From: Intrasporangium calvum DSM 43043
GTDB taxonomy: Bacteria; Actinomycetota; Actinomycetes; Actinomycetales; Dermatophilaceae
Direction of reading: 5' to 3'
Assembly (NCBI RefSeq): GCF_000184685.1
Contig: NC_014830.1
Coordinates: 434,001-498,000, forward strand
Length of the DNA: 64,000 nt
Part shown: piece after piece, positions 32,097 through 41,255 of the stretch
Layout of the letters: each line of letters opens with the position of its first letter
Numbering within the stretch: position 1 is the first letter of the stretch
Program-made: the position numbers and the translations under genes
Notes under the pieces: model-generated
Told to the model about the DNA's origin: nothing
Databases searched by the model: none
What the model saw: the letters and a program-made list of their open reading frames with translations, nothing else

Positions 32097-34436
32097 ATGG
32101 CCACCGCCCTGTACCGCCGCTACCGGCCGGAGAGCTTCGCCGAGGTCATCGGGCAGGAGCACGTCACCGAGCCGCTGATGCAGGCGCTGCGCACGGGCCG
32201 GGTGGGGCACGCCTACCTCTTCAGCGGGCCCCGGGGCTGCGGCAAGACCACCAGCGCGCGGATCCTCGCCCGGTGCCTCAACTGCGAGGAGGGCCCGACG
32301 CCCACTCCCTGCGGTGTCTGCCAGTCCTGCGTCGCGCTCGCCCGCGGAGGCCCCGGCAGCGTCGACGTCATCGAGATCGACGCCGCCAGCCACGGAGGCG
32401 TCGACGACGCGCGTGACCTGCGCGAACGGGCCTCGTACGGGCCCGCCCAGAGCCGCTTCAAGATCTACATCATCGACGAGGCGCACATGGTCACGCCGCA
32501 GGGCTTCAACGCCCTGCTCAAGATCGTCGAGGAGCCGCCCGAGCACGTGAAGTTCGTCTTCGCGACGACCGAGCCGGAGAAGGTCATCGGGACCATTCGC
32601 TCCCGCACCCACCACTACCCGTTCCGGCTCGTGCCGCCGGCCAAGCTGTCCAGCTACATGGAGAGCCTGCTCGAGCAGGAGCACGTGGCGGTCGCCCCCG
32701 GCGTCCTGTCCTTCGTCGTGCGGGCCGGCGGCGGGTCGGTCCGCGACTCGCTCTCGGTGCTCGACCAGCTCATCGCCGGCTCCGGGCCCGAGGGGCTGAC
32801 CTACGAGAGCGCGGTGTCGCTGCTCGGGTTCACCGACGGGGAGCTGCTCGACGCCACGGTCGACGCGCTCGCGGCGGCGGACGGGGCCGCGACGTTCCGC
32901 CAGATCGACCGGGTGATCGAGTCCGGCCTCGACCCGCGGCGGTTCATCGAGGACCTGCTCGAGCGGCTCCGTGACCTCATCATCGTGGCCGCGGTGCCCG
33001 AGGCCGGGCAGGTGCTGCGCGGCGTGCCGGAGGACCAGCTGGAGCGGATGCGCGTCCAGCAGGCCGCCTTCGGCCCCGGGGCGCTCTCCCGGGCGGCTGA
33101 CATCGCCAACTCCGGGCTCACCGAGATGACCGGCGCGACGGCACCGCGGATGCAGCTCGAGCTCATCTGCGCCCGGATCCTCCTCCCCGCGTCGTCCGGC
33201 GAGGCCGGTTACGGCGCCCGGCTCGACCGGCTGGAACGCCGTCTCGAGGTCGGCGGGGTTCCGAGCCAGGCGTCCTCCCCAGACCACCAACCGAGCCGTA
33301 TGCCGCTGGGCTCGCCTCCGCCCGTCCCCCCGGTCCCAGCGCCGCAGCCTCCCCCGTCGAGTGTGCAGGACGTGTCGCCGCCGCCCCCGGCCCTGCGTGC
33401 GTCGAGTGTGCAGGACGTGCCGCCCCCGCCGGCGTCGAGTGTGCAGGACGTGCCGGCCCCCGGCGCAGGCAGAGCGCCGTCGAGGGGGCCGCAGTCGTCG
33501 ACGGGTGGTCAGCAGGAACCGCCCCCCGCCCCCGCCGACCCGGCACCCGCGTCCGCCCCGGCCTCGGCTGGGGGCATGGACACCGACGCGATCCGCCGCG
33601 CCTGGCCCGACGTCCTCGGTCGTATCTTCTCCCGCCGCCGCATCACGTGGACGTTCGTCTCCCAGCATGCCCAGGTCATCGGGTATGACGGCACGACGCT
33701 GACCCTGGGCATCGCCACGGCGGGGCTGACGAACACCTTCCGGTCCGGCAACCACGCCGAGATCGTCCGCCAGGCACTCATCGACGAGCTCGGCGTCGAT
33801 GCCGTCGTCGACGGGATCCACGCTTCGGAGGTCGCCCCCTCGGAGGTCGCAGGCTCCGGCCACCCCACGCCCGCGACGACCGCGACGGACGCGCCCGGTC
33901 CGATCACGCCCGGTTCGCACGAAGGCGGCCCGAGCGGTTCGCCTGGCCCGCAGCGTCCTTCGGGGCCCGGGGGAGGGGGCGGCGCTGCCGGTGATCTCCG
34001 CAACGCGGGCGGGTCAGCAGGGGCGGCCCGCGCGGGCGCTTCGACGCTGGGGGTTTCCCCCGGTGCGCCACCGACCACCGGTCGCTCCTTGGAGACCAAC
34101 GCGGGGTGGGGCAGCGTCAGCGCCGCCGCCCCGGACTGGGCGACGCGGCCCGCCGGTGCGGCGCAGACCGATCTGCCGACCGCGCCCCCGAGCGGGTCCG
34201 CGCGGGTTGCGACGACGGGCGCGACCTCTGGGGCGAGCGCCGTGCGCGAGTCGCTGGGCGCGGCTCGGCGTGGTGCGCACCAGCCAGAGGGGGAGCCGCG
34301 CGCCCCGCAGCGCCCGGTGACCGACGACGCCGCGGTCAGCGACGACGACGAGGACATCGAGATCTCCGGCGATGTCGGACGTGCCGTGATCGAGAAGGTC
34401 CTCGGCGGACGAGTCATCTCCGAGCTCGACGACTGA
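32097..34436 (+). CDS. dnaX: DNA polymerase III subunit gamma/tau
   Basis: A 779-aa clamp-loader ATPase. Walker A is SGPRGCGKTTSARILARCL near residue 45, four zinc cysteines lie in CLNCEEGPTPTPCGVCQSC, Walker B is IYIIDEAHMVTPQGFN, and sensor 1 is VFATTEPEKVIGTI. Domain III (about residues 240-370) is followed by a very long Pro/Ser/Gly-rich tau-like region. That linker contains a family A monomer in frame (RMPLGS) and three 19-bp repeats coding SSVQDV, so part of its length comes from repeat DNA. A short conserved-looking domain (IRRAWPDVLGRIFSRRRITW, residues ~500-570) follows, then more disorder and a DDDEDIEISGDVGRAVIEKV tail. The ATG at 32097 is leaderless. Confidence 0.95.
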   Translation: MATALYRRYRPESFAEVIGQEHVTEPLMQALRTGRVGHAYLFSGPRGCGKTTSARILARCLNCEEGPTPTPCGVCQSCVALARGGPGSVDVIEIDAASHGGVDDARDLRERASYGPAQSRFKIYIIDEAHMVTPQGFNALLKIVEEPPEHVKFVFATTEPEKVIGTIRSRTHHYPFRLVPPAKLSSYMESLLEQEHVAVAPGVLSFVVRAGGGSVRDSLSVLDQLIAGSGPEGLTYESAVSLLGFTDGELLDATVDALAAADGAATFRQIDRVIESGLDPRRFIEDLLERLRDLIIVAAVPEAGQVLRGVPEDQLERMRVQQAAFGPGALSRAADIANSGLTEMTGATAPRMQLELICARILLPASSGEAGYGARLDRLERRLEVGGVPSQASSPDHQPSRMPLGSPPPVPPVPAPQPPPSSVQDVSPPPPALRASSVQDVPPPPASSVQDVPAPGAGRAPSRGPQSSTGGQQEPPPAPADPAPASAPASAGGMDTDAIRRAWPDVLGRIFSRRRITWTFVSQHAQVIGYDGTTLTLGIATAGLTNTFRSGNHAEIVRQALIDELGVDAVVDGIHASEVAPSEVAGSGHPTPATTATDAPGPITPGSHEGGPSGSPGPQRPSGPGGGGGAAGDLRNAGGSAGAARAGASTLGVSPGAPPTTGRSLETNAGWGSVSAAAPDWATRPAGAAQTDLPTAPPSGSARVATTGATSGASAVRESLGAARRGAHQPEGEPRAPQRPVTDDAAVSDDDEDIEISGDVGRAVIEKVLGGRVISELDD
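33297..33314 (-). repeat. Family A monomer inside dnaX
   Basis: Exact CGTATGCCGCTGGGCTCG. Read in frame on the plus strand as (S)RMPLGS in the disordered linker of DnaX. Confidence 0.88.
33356..33452 (+). repeat. Family C 19-bp repeat, three copies inside dnaX
   Basis: GTCGAGTGTGCAGGACGTG at 33356-33374, 33401-33419 and 33434-33452, all in frame as SSVQDV with Pro-rich spacers of 26 and 14 bp. Confidence 0.92.
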
Positions 34437-34470
34437 CGCTGGAGCGGTCCCGACGAAGGCCCGCGCGAAA

Positions 34471-34496
34471 GCCTCCGGCGGCGTACCGTCGGAGGC
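34471..34496. promoter_or_regulatory. Leaderless promoter within an inverted repeat
   Basis: TACCGT (34484-34489) lies 7 nt before ATG 34497. It sits between GCCTCCG (34471-34477) and CGGAGGC (34490-34496), which could pair. The hairpin could end dnaX transcription or bind a regulator. Confidence 0.5.
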
Positions 34497-35252
34497 ATGT
34501 TCCAGGTGGCGGCTGACGCGTACGGGCGCTTCATGGGCCGCTATTCCGAGCCTCTCGCGGAGCAGTTCGTCGACTGGGTCGGGGTCCGACCGGGAGAGCG
34601 CGCGCTGGACGTCGGCAGCGGTCCCGGAGCGCTGGCGGCCCGGCTCGTCGACCGGATCGGCCTCACCGCGGTCTCTGCGATCGACCCGTCGCTGCCCTTC
34701 GTGAGCGCGCTTCGGGCCCGGTTGCCCGGCCTCGACGTCCAGTCCGCCGGCGCCGAGCGGCTGCCCTTCCCGGACGACTTCTTCGACCATGCGCTGGCGC
34801 AGCTCGTCGTCCACTTCATGCAGGACCCGGCCACCGGTATCGCCGAGATGGCCCGGGTGACGAGGCCGGGCGGGTCCGTGTCGTCCTGCGTCTGGGACTT
34901 CGCCGGAGGTCGGGCCCCCCTGTCGACCTTCTGGCAGGCGGTCACGGACCTCGACCCGGGTGCGCGCACGGAGGAGGACCTGCCCGGGGCCCGCGCCGGT
35001 GACCTCGAGGGCCTGTTGGAGGCAGCGGGCCTCACGGAGATCCGGTCCGGAGAGCTCGTCGTCGTGGTCGCGCAGCGGAGCTTCGAGGAGTGGTGGGAGC
35101 CGTACACCTTCGGTGTCGGACCCGCCGGAGAGCACGTCGCGTCCCTCACCGACAACGCTCGAGATGCCCTCCGGGACCACTGCCGGGGGCTGTTGCAGGA
35201 CGCGCCGTTCGATGTCGAGGCCACCGCGTGGGCCGCGAGCGGAACCGTCTGA
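34497..35252 (+). CDS. Class I SAM-dependent methyltransferase
   Basis: A 251-aa Methyltransf_11-type enzyme. Motif I is ALDVGSGPGALAARL near residue 38, the acidic loop AIDPSLPFVSALR follows, then AERLPFPDDFFDHALAQLVVHF (motif II region) and VTRPGGSVSSCVWD (motif III region). The C-terminal part RSFEEWWEPYTFGVGPAGEHV looks like a substrate lid. The acceptor is unknown. Leaderless ATG at 34497. It sits where ybaB is usually found, between dnaX and recR. Confidence 0.86.
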   Translation: MFQVAADAYGRFMGRYSEPLAEQFVDWVGVRPGERALDVGSGPGALAARLVDRIGLTAVSAIDPSLPFVSALRARLPGLDVQSAGAERLPFPDDFFDHALAQLVVHFMQDPATGIAEMARVTRPGGSVSSCVWDFAGGRAPLSTFWQAVTDLDPGARTEEDLPGARAGDLEGLLEAAGLTEIRSGELVVVVAQRSFEEWWEPYTFGVGPAGEHVASLTDNARDALRDHCRGLLQDAPFDVEATAWAASGTV

Positions 35253-35285
35253 TGGGCACGATCGGCACCGGTCGGGTGCGCCCCC

Positions 35286-35291
35286 TAGAGT
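35286..35291 (+). promoter_or_regulatory. -10 box (TAGAGT) of leaderless acyltransferase gene
   Basis: TAGAGT, 7-nt gap, ATG at 35299; no Shine-Dalgarno. Confidence 0.55.
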
Positions 35292-35298
35292 GAGCGCC

Positions 35299-35973
35299 AT
35301 GTTCTACAGCCTCGGTCGAGGGGTGCTCGTGCCGCTCAGTCACGCGCTCTACCGCCCGACCATCGAAGGCCGGGAGAACGTCCCCCGCTCCGGCGGCGTC
35401 ATCCTCGCGAGCAACCACCTGTCGTTCATCGACTCGTTCGCCATCCCGCTGGTGTCTCCGCGCAGGGTCCGGTTCCTCGCGAAGGAGGAGTACTGGACCG
35501 GCGAGGGCCTCAAGGGCCTGCTGCAGAAGGGGTTCTTCACGGCCGTCGGCATGGTGCCCGTCAACCGGCACTCGCCCACCGCAGCGCAGGAGAGCCTCGA
35601 CACGGGCCTCGAGGTGCTCCGGGCCGGGGACGCTTTCGGCATCTACCCGGAGGGCACCCGCTCGCGCGACGGGCGGCTCTATCGTGGCCGCACCGGCGTG
35701 GCGTGGCTCGCGCTCAACGCGCAGGTTCCGGTCGTTCCCGTCGGACTCATCGGCACCCAGAACATCCAGCCCGTCGGGGCGAGCTTCCCCAAGCTCGCCA
35801 AGGTGACGGTCCGCTTCGGGCCCCCCATCGGCGTCGAGCGCTACCAGGGGATACCGGCAGGGCGAGCGCGGCGACAGCTGACCGACGACGTCATGGCGGC
35901 CATCGCGGCTCTCACGGGGCAGGAGCAGGTCGATGCGTACAACGAGGTGCCGGTCGGCGCGGCCGACGAGTGA
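35299..35973 (+). CDS. 1-acyl-sn-glycerol-3-phosphate acyltransferase family protein
   Basis: A 224-aa membrane-associated acyltransferase of the PlsC family. The catalytic HxxxxD motif is NHLSFIDSF near residue 40. The glycerol-phosphate-binding block is FGIYPEGTRSRDGRLYRGRTG near residue 120, and VPVVPVGLIGT follows as block IV. It transfers an acyl chain to lysophosphatidate or a related lysolipid during phospholipid synthesis. The start at 35299 is set by the leaderless spacing; the short N-terminal stretch (MFYSLGRGVLVPLSHALY) is mildly hydrophobic. It stands between the methyltransferase and recR genes with its own promoter. Confidence 0.9.
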   Translation: MFYSLGRGVLVPLSHALYRPTIEGRENVPRSGGVILASNHLSFIDSFAIPLVSPRRVRFLAKEEYWTGEGLKGLLQKGFFTAVGMVPVNRHSPTAAQESLDTGLEVLRAGDAFGIYPEGTRSRDGRLYRGRTGVAWLALNAQVPVVPVGLIGTQNIQPVGASFPKLAKVTVRFGPPIGVERYQGIPAGRARRQLTDDVMAAIAALTGQEQVDAYNEVPVGAADE

Positions 35974-36024
35974 GCGCTCTGCGCGGCGGCCCCCGAGGTG
36001 CACGGCGGTGTCGGGTCCGGGGCT

Positions 36025-36030
36025 TAGGCT
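36025..36030 (+). promoter_or_regulatory. -10 box (TAGGCT) of leaderless recR
   Basis: TAGGCT, 6-nt gap (GCAGGG), GTG at 36037. Confidence 0.55.
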
Positions 36031-36036
36031 GCAGGG

Positions 36037-36636
36037 GTGTACGAAGGCGCGGTCCAGGACCTGATCGATGAGCTCGGCCGACTCCCCGGCGTGGGTCCCA
36101 AGGGCGCGCAGCGCATCGCCTTCCACCTGCTTCAGGCCGACTCCGATGACGTCTCCCGTCTCGTCACGGCCCTCACCGAGGTCAAGGCGAGAGTGCGGTT
36201 CTGTGAGGTCTGCGGAAACGTGGCCGAGGCCGAGCGCTGCCGGATCTGCGCCGACTCCCGCCGGGACCACACGGCGATCTGCGTCGTGGAGGAGCCCAAG
36301 GACATCGTGGCGATCGAGCGCACGCGAGAGTTCCGCGGCACCTACCACGTCCTGGGCGGCGCGATCAGCCCGATCGACGGCATCGGCCCGGACGACCTGC
36401 GGGTGCGTGAGCTCATGCAGCGCCTCGCCTCGGGGGAGGTGCAGGAGGTCATCATCGCCACCGATCCCAACCTCGAGGGTGAGGCGACCGCGACCTACCT
36501 GTCACGCCTGTTGCGCGACGTCGGCCTGACCGTCACCCGCCTCGCTTCCGGCCTGCCAGTGGGCGGCGACCTCGAGTACGCGGACGAGGTCACGCTCGGG
36601 CGCGCCTTCGAGGGCCGCAGGCGGGTCGACGCCTGA
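36037..36636 (+). CDS. recR: Recombination protein RecR
   Basis: A 199-aa, full-length RecR. It has the N-terminal helix-hairpin-helix [21 protein letters not shown], the zinc finger [18 protein letters not shown] (four Cys), and the Toprim domain [14 protein letters not shown] with [19 protein letters not shown]. The C-terminal Walker-B-like [23 protein letters not shown] closes it. It works with RecF and RecO to load RecA at gaps. Start GTG at 36037 ([13 protein letters not shown]) matches the normal family N-terminus and is leaderless. Confidence 0.96.
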   Translation: MYEGAVQDLIDELGRLPGVGPKGAQRIAFHLLQADSDDVSRLVTALTEVKARVRFCEVCGNVAEAERCRICADSRRDHTAICVVEEPKDIVAIERTREFRGTYHVLGGAISPIDGIGPDDLRVRELMQRLASGEVQEVIIATDPNLEGEATATYLSRLLRDVGLTVTRLASGLPVGGDLEYADEVTLGRAFEGRRRVDA

Positions 36637-36674
36637 CCCGGCACCCGGCAGACTGGACCCGCCGAGCGAGACCC

Positions 36675-36693
36675 AGCTCAGCGGCATACGACA
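36675..36693 (+). repeat. Family A monomer between recR and DUF5063 gene
   Basis: AGCTCAGCGGCATACGACA, extended to 24 identical nt (from GACCC) with the left arm at 10397. It lies in the 81-bp gap and could form the recR 3' end. Confidence 0.88.
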
Positions 36694-36717
36694 CGCCACA
36701 CCGGCAGGGGGCTGACC

Positions 36718-37368
36718 ATGACCACCGACGACACCACGCGTGATGACGCGGTGCCCGACGACGTCGCTACGGACTCAGACAGCGACACCACGGCCATCGA
36801 GGACGGGAGTGCCGCCGCCGACGAGCTGAGCAGCCTCGCGGACCTGACCGCGCAGGAGGCGAGCGCCTTCCTCACCGCCATCACGGAAGTCGCTTCCGGC
36901 AACTCGCCGGACACGGCCATCCCCTTGCTCACCCTCGCGCTGTCCCAGATCCTCGTGGCCGGGGCGCGGCTCGGAGCCATCCAGGATGTCGTCCTCCTGG
37001 AACGCTATGAGGCGGACCCGGGTCCTGACGACGACCCCGACCCCTTGCGTGACGGACTCGCGAACCTGCTCACCGGCATCGACGACTACGTCTATGTGGT
37101 GGACCCGGTGACCTCCCCCGAGCGGGTCGGCGGCTCGATCACGAACGACCTGGCCGACATCGCCTTGGCTCTCACTCACGGGCTCAAGCACTACGCGAAC
37201 GGACGGACCGTGGAGGCGCTCTGGTGGTGGCAGTTCAGCTACCTGTCGTCCTGGGGCGACCGCGCGCTGGCGTCGATGCGGGCACTGCACTCGATCCTGT
37301 CCCATCTGCGCCTGGACGCCGATGACGAGCGGGTGGCTGAGGCGGAGTTCGACGCCCTGCACCCCTGA
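36718..37368 (+). CDS. DUF5063 domain-containing protein
   Basis: A 216-aa cytosolic protein. The first 45 residues are very acidic and low-complexity (TTDDTTRDDAVPDDVATDSD). The rest is helical with the DUF5063 blocks LGAIQDVVLLERYEADPGPD, SITNDLADIALALTHGLKHY and VEALWWWQFSYLSSWGDRAL. This family is found next to recR across actinobacteria; its function is unknown. A GCAGGGGG Shine-Dalgarno precedes the ATG at 36718. Confidence 0.88.
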   Translation: MTTDDTTRDDAVPDDVATDSDSDTTAIEDGSAAADELSSLADLTAQEASAFLTAITEVASGNSPDTAIPLLTLALSQILVAGARLGAIQDVVLLERYEADPGPDDDPDPLRDGLANLLTGIDDYVYVVDPVTSPERVGGSITNDLADIALALTHGLKHYANGRTVEALWWWQFSYLSSWGDRALASMRALHSILSHLRLDADDERVAEAEFDALHP

Positions 37369-37575
37369 GCCCTCGATCGTGTGGGAGGAGGCTCGGAGGC
37401 TCACGCACTGACCCGTCCAGCGGGTCAGTGCGGCTTGCTGTTCACAGTGCGCTCGCAGTGGGGGCCGCGCAGGCTCACGCACTGACCTGTCCAGCGGGTC
37501 AGTGCGTGAGGGTTCGGTGTCGAGGGGTGTCGGCGGTTGCTGACAAGGTTGTTCCGGGGCAGAGAAGGGTGAACC
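37369..37575. repeat. Family D repeat: two large hairpins
   Basis: Hairpin 1: GCACTGACCCG (37405-37415) / CGGGTCAGTGC (37421-37431), loop TCCAG. Hairpin 2: CTCACGCACTGACC (37474-37487) / GGTCAGTGCGTGAG (37497-37510). Both share the flank AGGCTCACGCACTGACC. The GACCC...GGGTCAGTG core recalls family E. The rest of the gap shows no gene. Confidence 0.88.
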
Positions 37576-38330
37576 ATGCCATCTGCCAGTGTTTCTCGCC
37601 ATCAGCCCGAGCCCCTCGGACCCCTCGGACCCCTCGAGTCCCCGGACCCTCCGGCGGCGACGGACCTGAGCCGCGTCTCCGAGGTGAGCGGCCTCATCGT
37701 GCGTGCGCGTCGTCGAGGTGACCTCAGCCAACGGGACCTCGCCACCGCCGTCGGAGTGTCTCAGTCGACGATCGCCGCCCTGGAGACGGGCGATCGCGAA
37801 CCCGCGTTGGCGCTCTTCCTCCGGATCCTCGCCGAGGGTGGGCTACGTCTCGCTGTCGTCGACTCATCGGGGAAGGAGGTGCGCCCGGTCGCCTCGGACA
37901 CCGTCCGGGACAACGCGGGGAGGAGGCTGCCCGCGCACCTCGACGCCGACCCGCCGGACCGCAAGCCGTGGTACCGCCTGCGTGAGGAACGCGACCGGGT
38001 CCGCGCCGGTGCGGCGCAGGATCCCCGCCTTCTCCCCGACCACCCGACGCATGCCGAGCTCGAGGCGCGTCGCAGGCAACAGCTGTACGGCGCGCGGCCG
38101 CCCGCCCCTGGGTCGGACCGGGACGCCGGGTACCTCGAGTGCGAGTGCGAGACCGAGTGCTGGCTCGGGACCGCCTGCCCACCGCAATGCCTGTGCCAGT
38201 GCGAGACGACTCCCCGCCTCGACCCCTGCCAGGGTCGAATCCGCGTGTCTCACGATTCCGACGCCATCGGGGGAAGCCCGACCAGCGCAATAGACTGCGA
38301 GCTCCGCACTCCAGGATCCCGGGAGCCACA

Positions 38331-38334
<4 letters not shown>
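37576..38334 (+). CDS. XRE-type HTH protein with C-terminal cysteine cluster
   Basis: A 252-aa protein. After a Pro/Leu-rich start encoded by 9-bp repeats ([10 protein letters not shown]), residues ~38-95 form an XRE helix-turn-helix ([38 protein letters not shown]). The middle is polar ([16 protein letters not shown]). A striking cysteine cluster follows at about residues 190-220: eight Cys spaced C-x-C-x3-C-x5-C-x3-C-x-C-x-C-x8-C. The cluster could bind zinc or an iron-sulfur centre and make this a redox- or metal-responsive regulator; that is inference. The last ~25 codons overlap the lysC promoter region and end in a GTGA overlap with lysC, so the true end is less certain. Confidence 0.75.
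38291..38296 (+). promoter_or_regulatory. Possible -10 box (TAGACT) for lysC
   Basis: TAGACT lies 35 bp upstream of the lysC GTG, giving a short leader with a GGGAG Shine-Dalgarno. It overlaps the 3' coding end of the HTH gene. Confidence 0.4.
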
Positions 38335-39602
<1,268 letters not shown>

Positions 39603-39686
39603 AGATCCCGTTCCCCGACCGGCTTCCGCCCGGCGGACGGGAACCGCGCCGGGTGACCTCGGCCGGTCGCTGGGTAGGTGATGCCC

Positions 39687-39953
39687 ATGACCCCCGACGA
39701 ACCGAAGCTCCTTCCCGACGGTCGCGTCTTCCCGCCGGTGACGCCGGACCCGCCGCCACCTCCCGGCCAGGAGGAGATCATCGTTCCCGACCTCGACTTC
39801 GGGTCCGCCGCCGAGGCCGCGGTCGGCTCAGCAGCCGAGGCCGCGAAGGAGCCGGGGGACGAGCCGCGGGACGAAGCGCCCCACACGGCGCCCGACACGG
39901 CGCCCGACCCCCAGGACGGGTCAGAGCCCCCCGCGGGTGAGCCGACGGCGTGA
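39687..39953 (+). CDS. Short Pro/acidic-rich hypothetical protein
   Basis: An 88-aa protein starting MTPDEPKLLPDGRVFPP, with poly-proline (DPPPPPGQEEIIVPDLDF) and a duplicated GSAAEAA motif, then an acidic, proline-rich tail. It is probably disordered. The ATG at 39687 is preferred over starts at 39678/39681 because TAGGTG sits 6 nt upstream. The 3' end overlaps the next gene (GTGA), which supports real translation. Function unknown. Confidence 0.6.
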   Translation: MTPDEPKLLPDGRVFPPVTPDPPPPPGQEEIIVPDLDFGSAAEAAVGSAAEAAKEPGDEPRDEAPHTAPDTAPDPQDGSEPPAGEPTA

Positions 39954-40420
39954 GCACTTCGCCACCGCGCCGCCGGCGTACCTTGTGCCGAGGAGGCCGG
40001 ATGCCGCTGAGCCGGGTCGCCGGGCTCGTGGTCCTGGCGCCCCTGGTGTTAGGGACCGCCGGCTGCGGTTCCCCCGAGGCGGCCACCGCCACGTCGGCTG
40101 CCTCCCGGTTCGTGCGCCTGGCCTCGGATGACGTCGCGGCTGCGTGCGACCTGCTGGCACCGGCGACGCGCAGCAAGGTGACAGAGGACGGCGGCGGCGA
40201 CTGCGCGGCCGGGCTTCGCTCCGCAGACCTGCCAGCCGGCTCGGCCACCGGACCGGACGTGGATCCCGAGATCGCGGGCCACACCGCCATGGTGACGACC
40301 GGCGGTCAGACGCTCTTCCTCGCCCTCTTCGACGACGGCTGGAAAGTCATCGCGGCGGGGTGCACCCGCACCTCTGCGGACCTCGCGACGCCGTACGACT
40401 GCGCAGTGAGGGGAGAGTGA
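39950..40420 (+). CDS. Lipoprotein, unknown function
   Basis: A 156-aa product. After an Arg-rich start the signal peptide MPLSRVAGLVVLAPLVLGTA leads to the lipobox LGTAGC. The mature domain (SRFVRLASDDVAAACDLLAP, GWKVIAAGCTRTSADLATPY) has four cysteines and resembles small NTF2-like/DUF-type lipoproteins. The GTG at 39950 overlaps the previous stop, but an ATG at 40001 would begin exactly at the signal peptide and may be the true start. The DNA at that ATG (GATGCCGCTGAGC) is a diverged match to the family A repeat. Confidence 0.75.
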   Translation: MSTSPPRRRRTLCRGGRMPLSRVAGLVVLAPLVLGTAGCGSPEAATATSAASRFVRLASDDVAAACDLLAPATRSKVTEDGGGDCAAGLRSADLPAGSATGPDVDPEIAGHTAMVTTGGQTLFLALFDDGWKVIAAGCTRTSADLATPYDCAVRGE

Positions 40421-40421
40421 C

Positions 40422-40505
40422 ATGCGAGTGATGTTCTGGGTCCTCGTCGCGTTCATCGCCGCGGGCCTCTGCTTCCAGGTCGCGATGGGGTTGGTGCAGC
40501 GATGA
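40422..40505 (+). CDS. 27-aa membrane microprotein
   Basis: MRVMFWVLVAFIAAGLCFQV and seven more residues form one hydrophobic helix with a basic end. A strong Shine-Dalgarno (GAGGGGAGAG) precedes the ATG, and the stop overlaps the next start (ATGA). It probably works with, or sets translation of, the DUF6766 membrane protein. Confidence 0.7.
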   Translation: MRVMFWVLVAFIAAGLCFQVAMGLVQR

Positions 40506-41191
40506 CGGGGCAGAGACAGCGAGAATTCCTCAAGGACAACGCCCTGTCCCTGGCCTTTCTCCTCCTTCTCCTGCTCAGCCTGGCGGGTCAGGCGCTGTCG
40601 GGCGTCGCTGAGTACAACGACCAGGCCCGCACGGCGCAGCTGCAGGAGATCTCGGTGTGGCGGTACGTCACATCGTCCCGCTTCGCGGTGGACACCGCGG
40701 AGAACTGGCAGTCGGAGTACCTCCAGTTCGCAGTCTTCATCTTCCTGACGATCTGGCTCGTCCAGCGGGGCTCCTCCGAGTCGAAGAAGCCCGGCGAAGA
40801 GGGCCGGGAGTCCGACAAGAAGCAGCTGCTGGGGCGCTATGTCCGGGACGACTCGCCCCCGTGGGCGCGAGCGGGAGGGTGGCGCACCGCGCTCTACTCC
40901 CACTCGCTGCTCGTCATCATGACGACGATCTTCGTGCTCTCGTGGACGGCCCAGGCCATCGCCGGTCGAGTCGCCTCCAACGAGGAGCGGATGCGCGAGC
41001 TCCTCGAGCCGCAGACGCTCGGGCAGTACGTGACCTCACCGGACTTCTGGAGCAGGACGTTCCAGAACTGGCAGTCCGAGATGCTGGCCATTGCGAGCAT
41101 GGCGATCCTGTCGATCTACCTGCGCGAGCGGGGGTCCCCCGAGTCGAAGCCGGTCGGCATGCCGCACGACGAGACGTCCGCCGACGACTGA
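40502..41191 (+). CDS. DUF6766 family membrane protein
   Basis: A 229-aa membrane protein with four hydrophobic helices in two repeated halves. SLAFLLLLLLSLAGQALSG with ENWQSEYLQFAVFIFLTIWL matches SLLVIMTTIFVLSWTAQAIAG with QNWQSEMLAIASMAILSIYL, and each half ends in RGSxESKxxG. The (E/Q)NWQSE signature fits DUF6766. It is often found among actinobacterial and alphaproteobacterial stress genes; the function is unknown. Translation is coupled to the upstream 27-aa gene. Confidence 0.83.
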   Translation: MTGQRQREFLKDNALSLAFLLLLLLSLAGQALSGVAEYNDQARTAQLQEISVWRYVTSSRFAVDTAENWQSEYLQFAVFIFLTIWLVQRGSSESKKPGEEGRESDKKQLLGRYVRDDSPPWARAGGWRTALYSHSLLVIMTTIFVLSWTAQAIAGRVASNEERMRELLEPQTLGQYVTSPDFWSRTFQNWQSEMLAIASMAILSIYLRERGSPESKPVGMPHDETSADD

Positions 41192-41255
41192 GCCGTCGGC
41201 GAGTGACCGGTCGACGAGTGACCCGCGGTGGGACCCGGTCCCCGGCTGGTCCCGG
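41192..41255. terminator. Convergent terminator region
   Basis: The 64-bp gap between convergent genes contains GGGACC (41231-41236) and GGTCCC (41249-41254) as a 6-bp stem, plus two near-direct repeats CGGCGAGTGACCG / CGACGAGTGACCC. Confidence 0.45.

Noticed and set aside
39672-39677. GGGTAG before the Pro/acidic-rich gene as a sigma-B promoter
   Set aside because: No GNNT-like -35 at 14-16 bp; better read as a TAGGTG leaderless -10.
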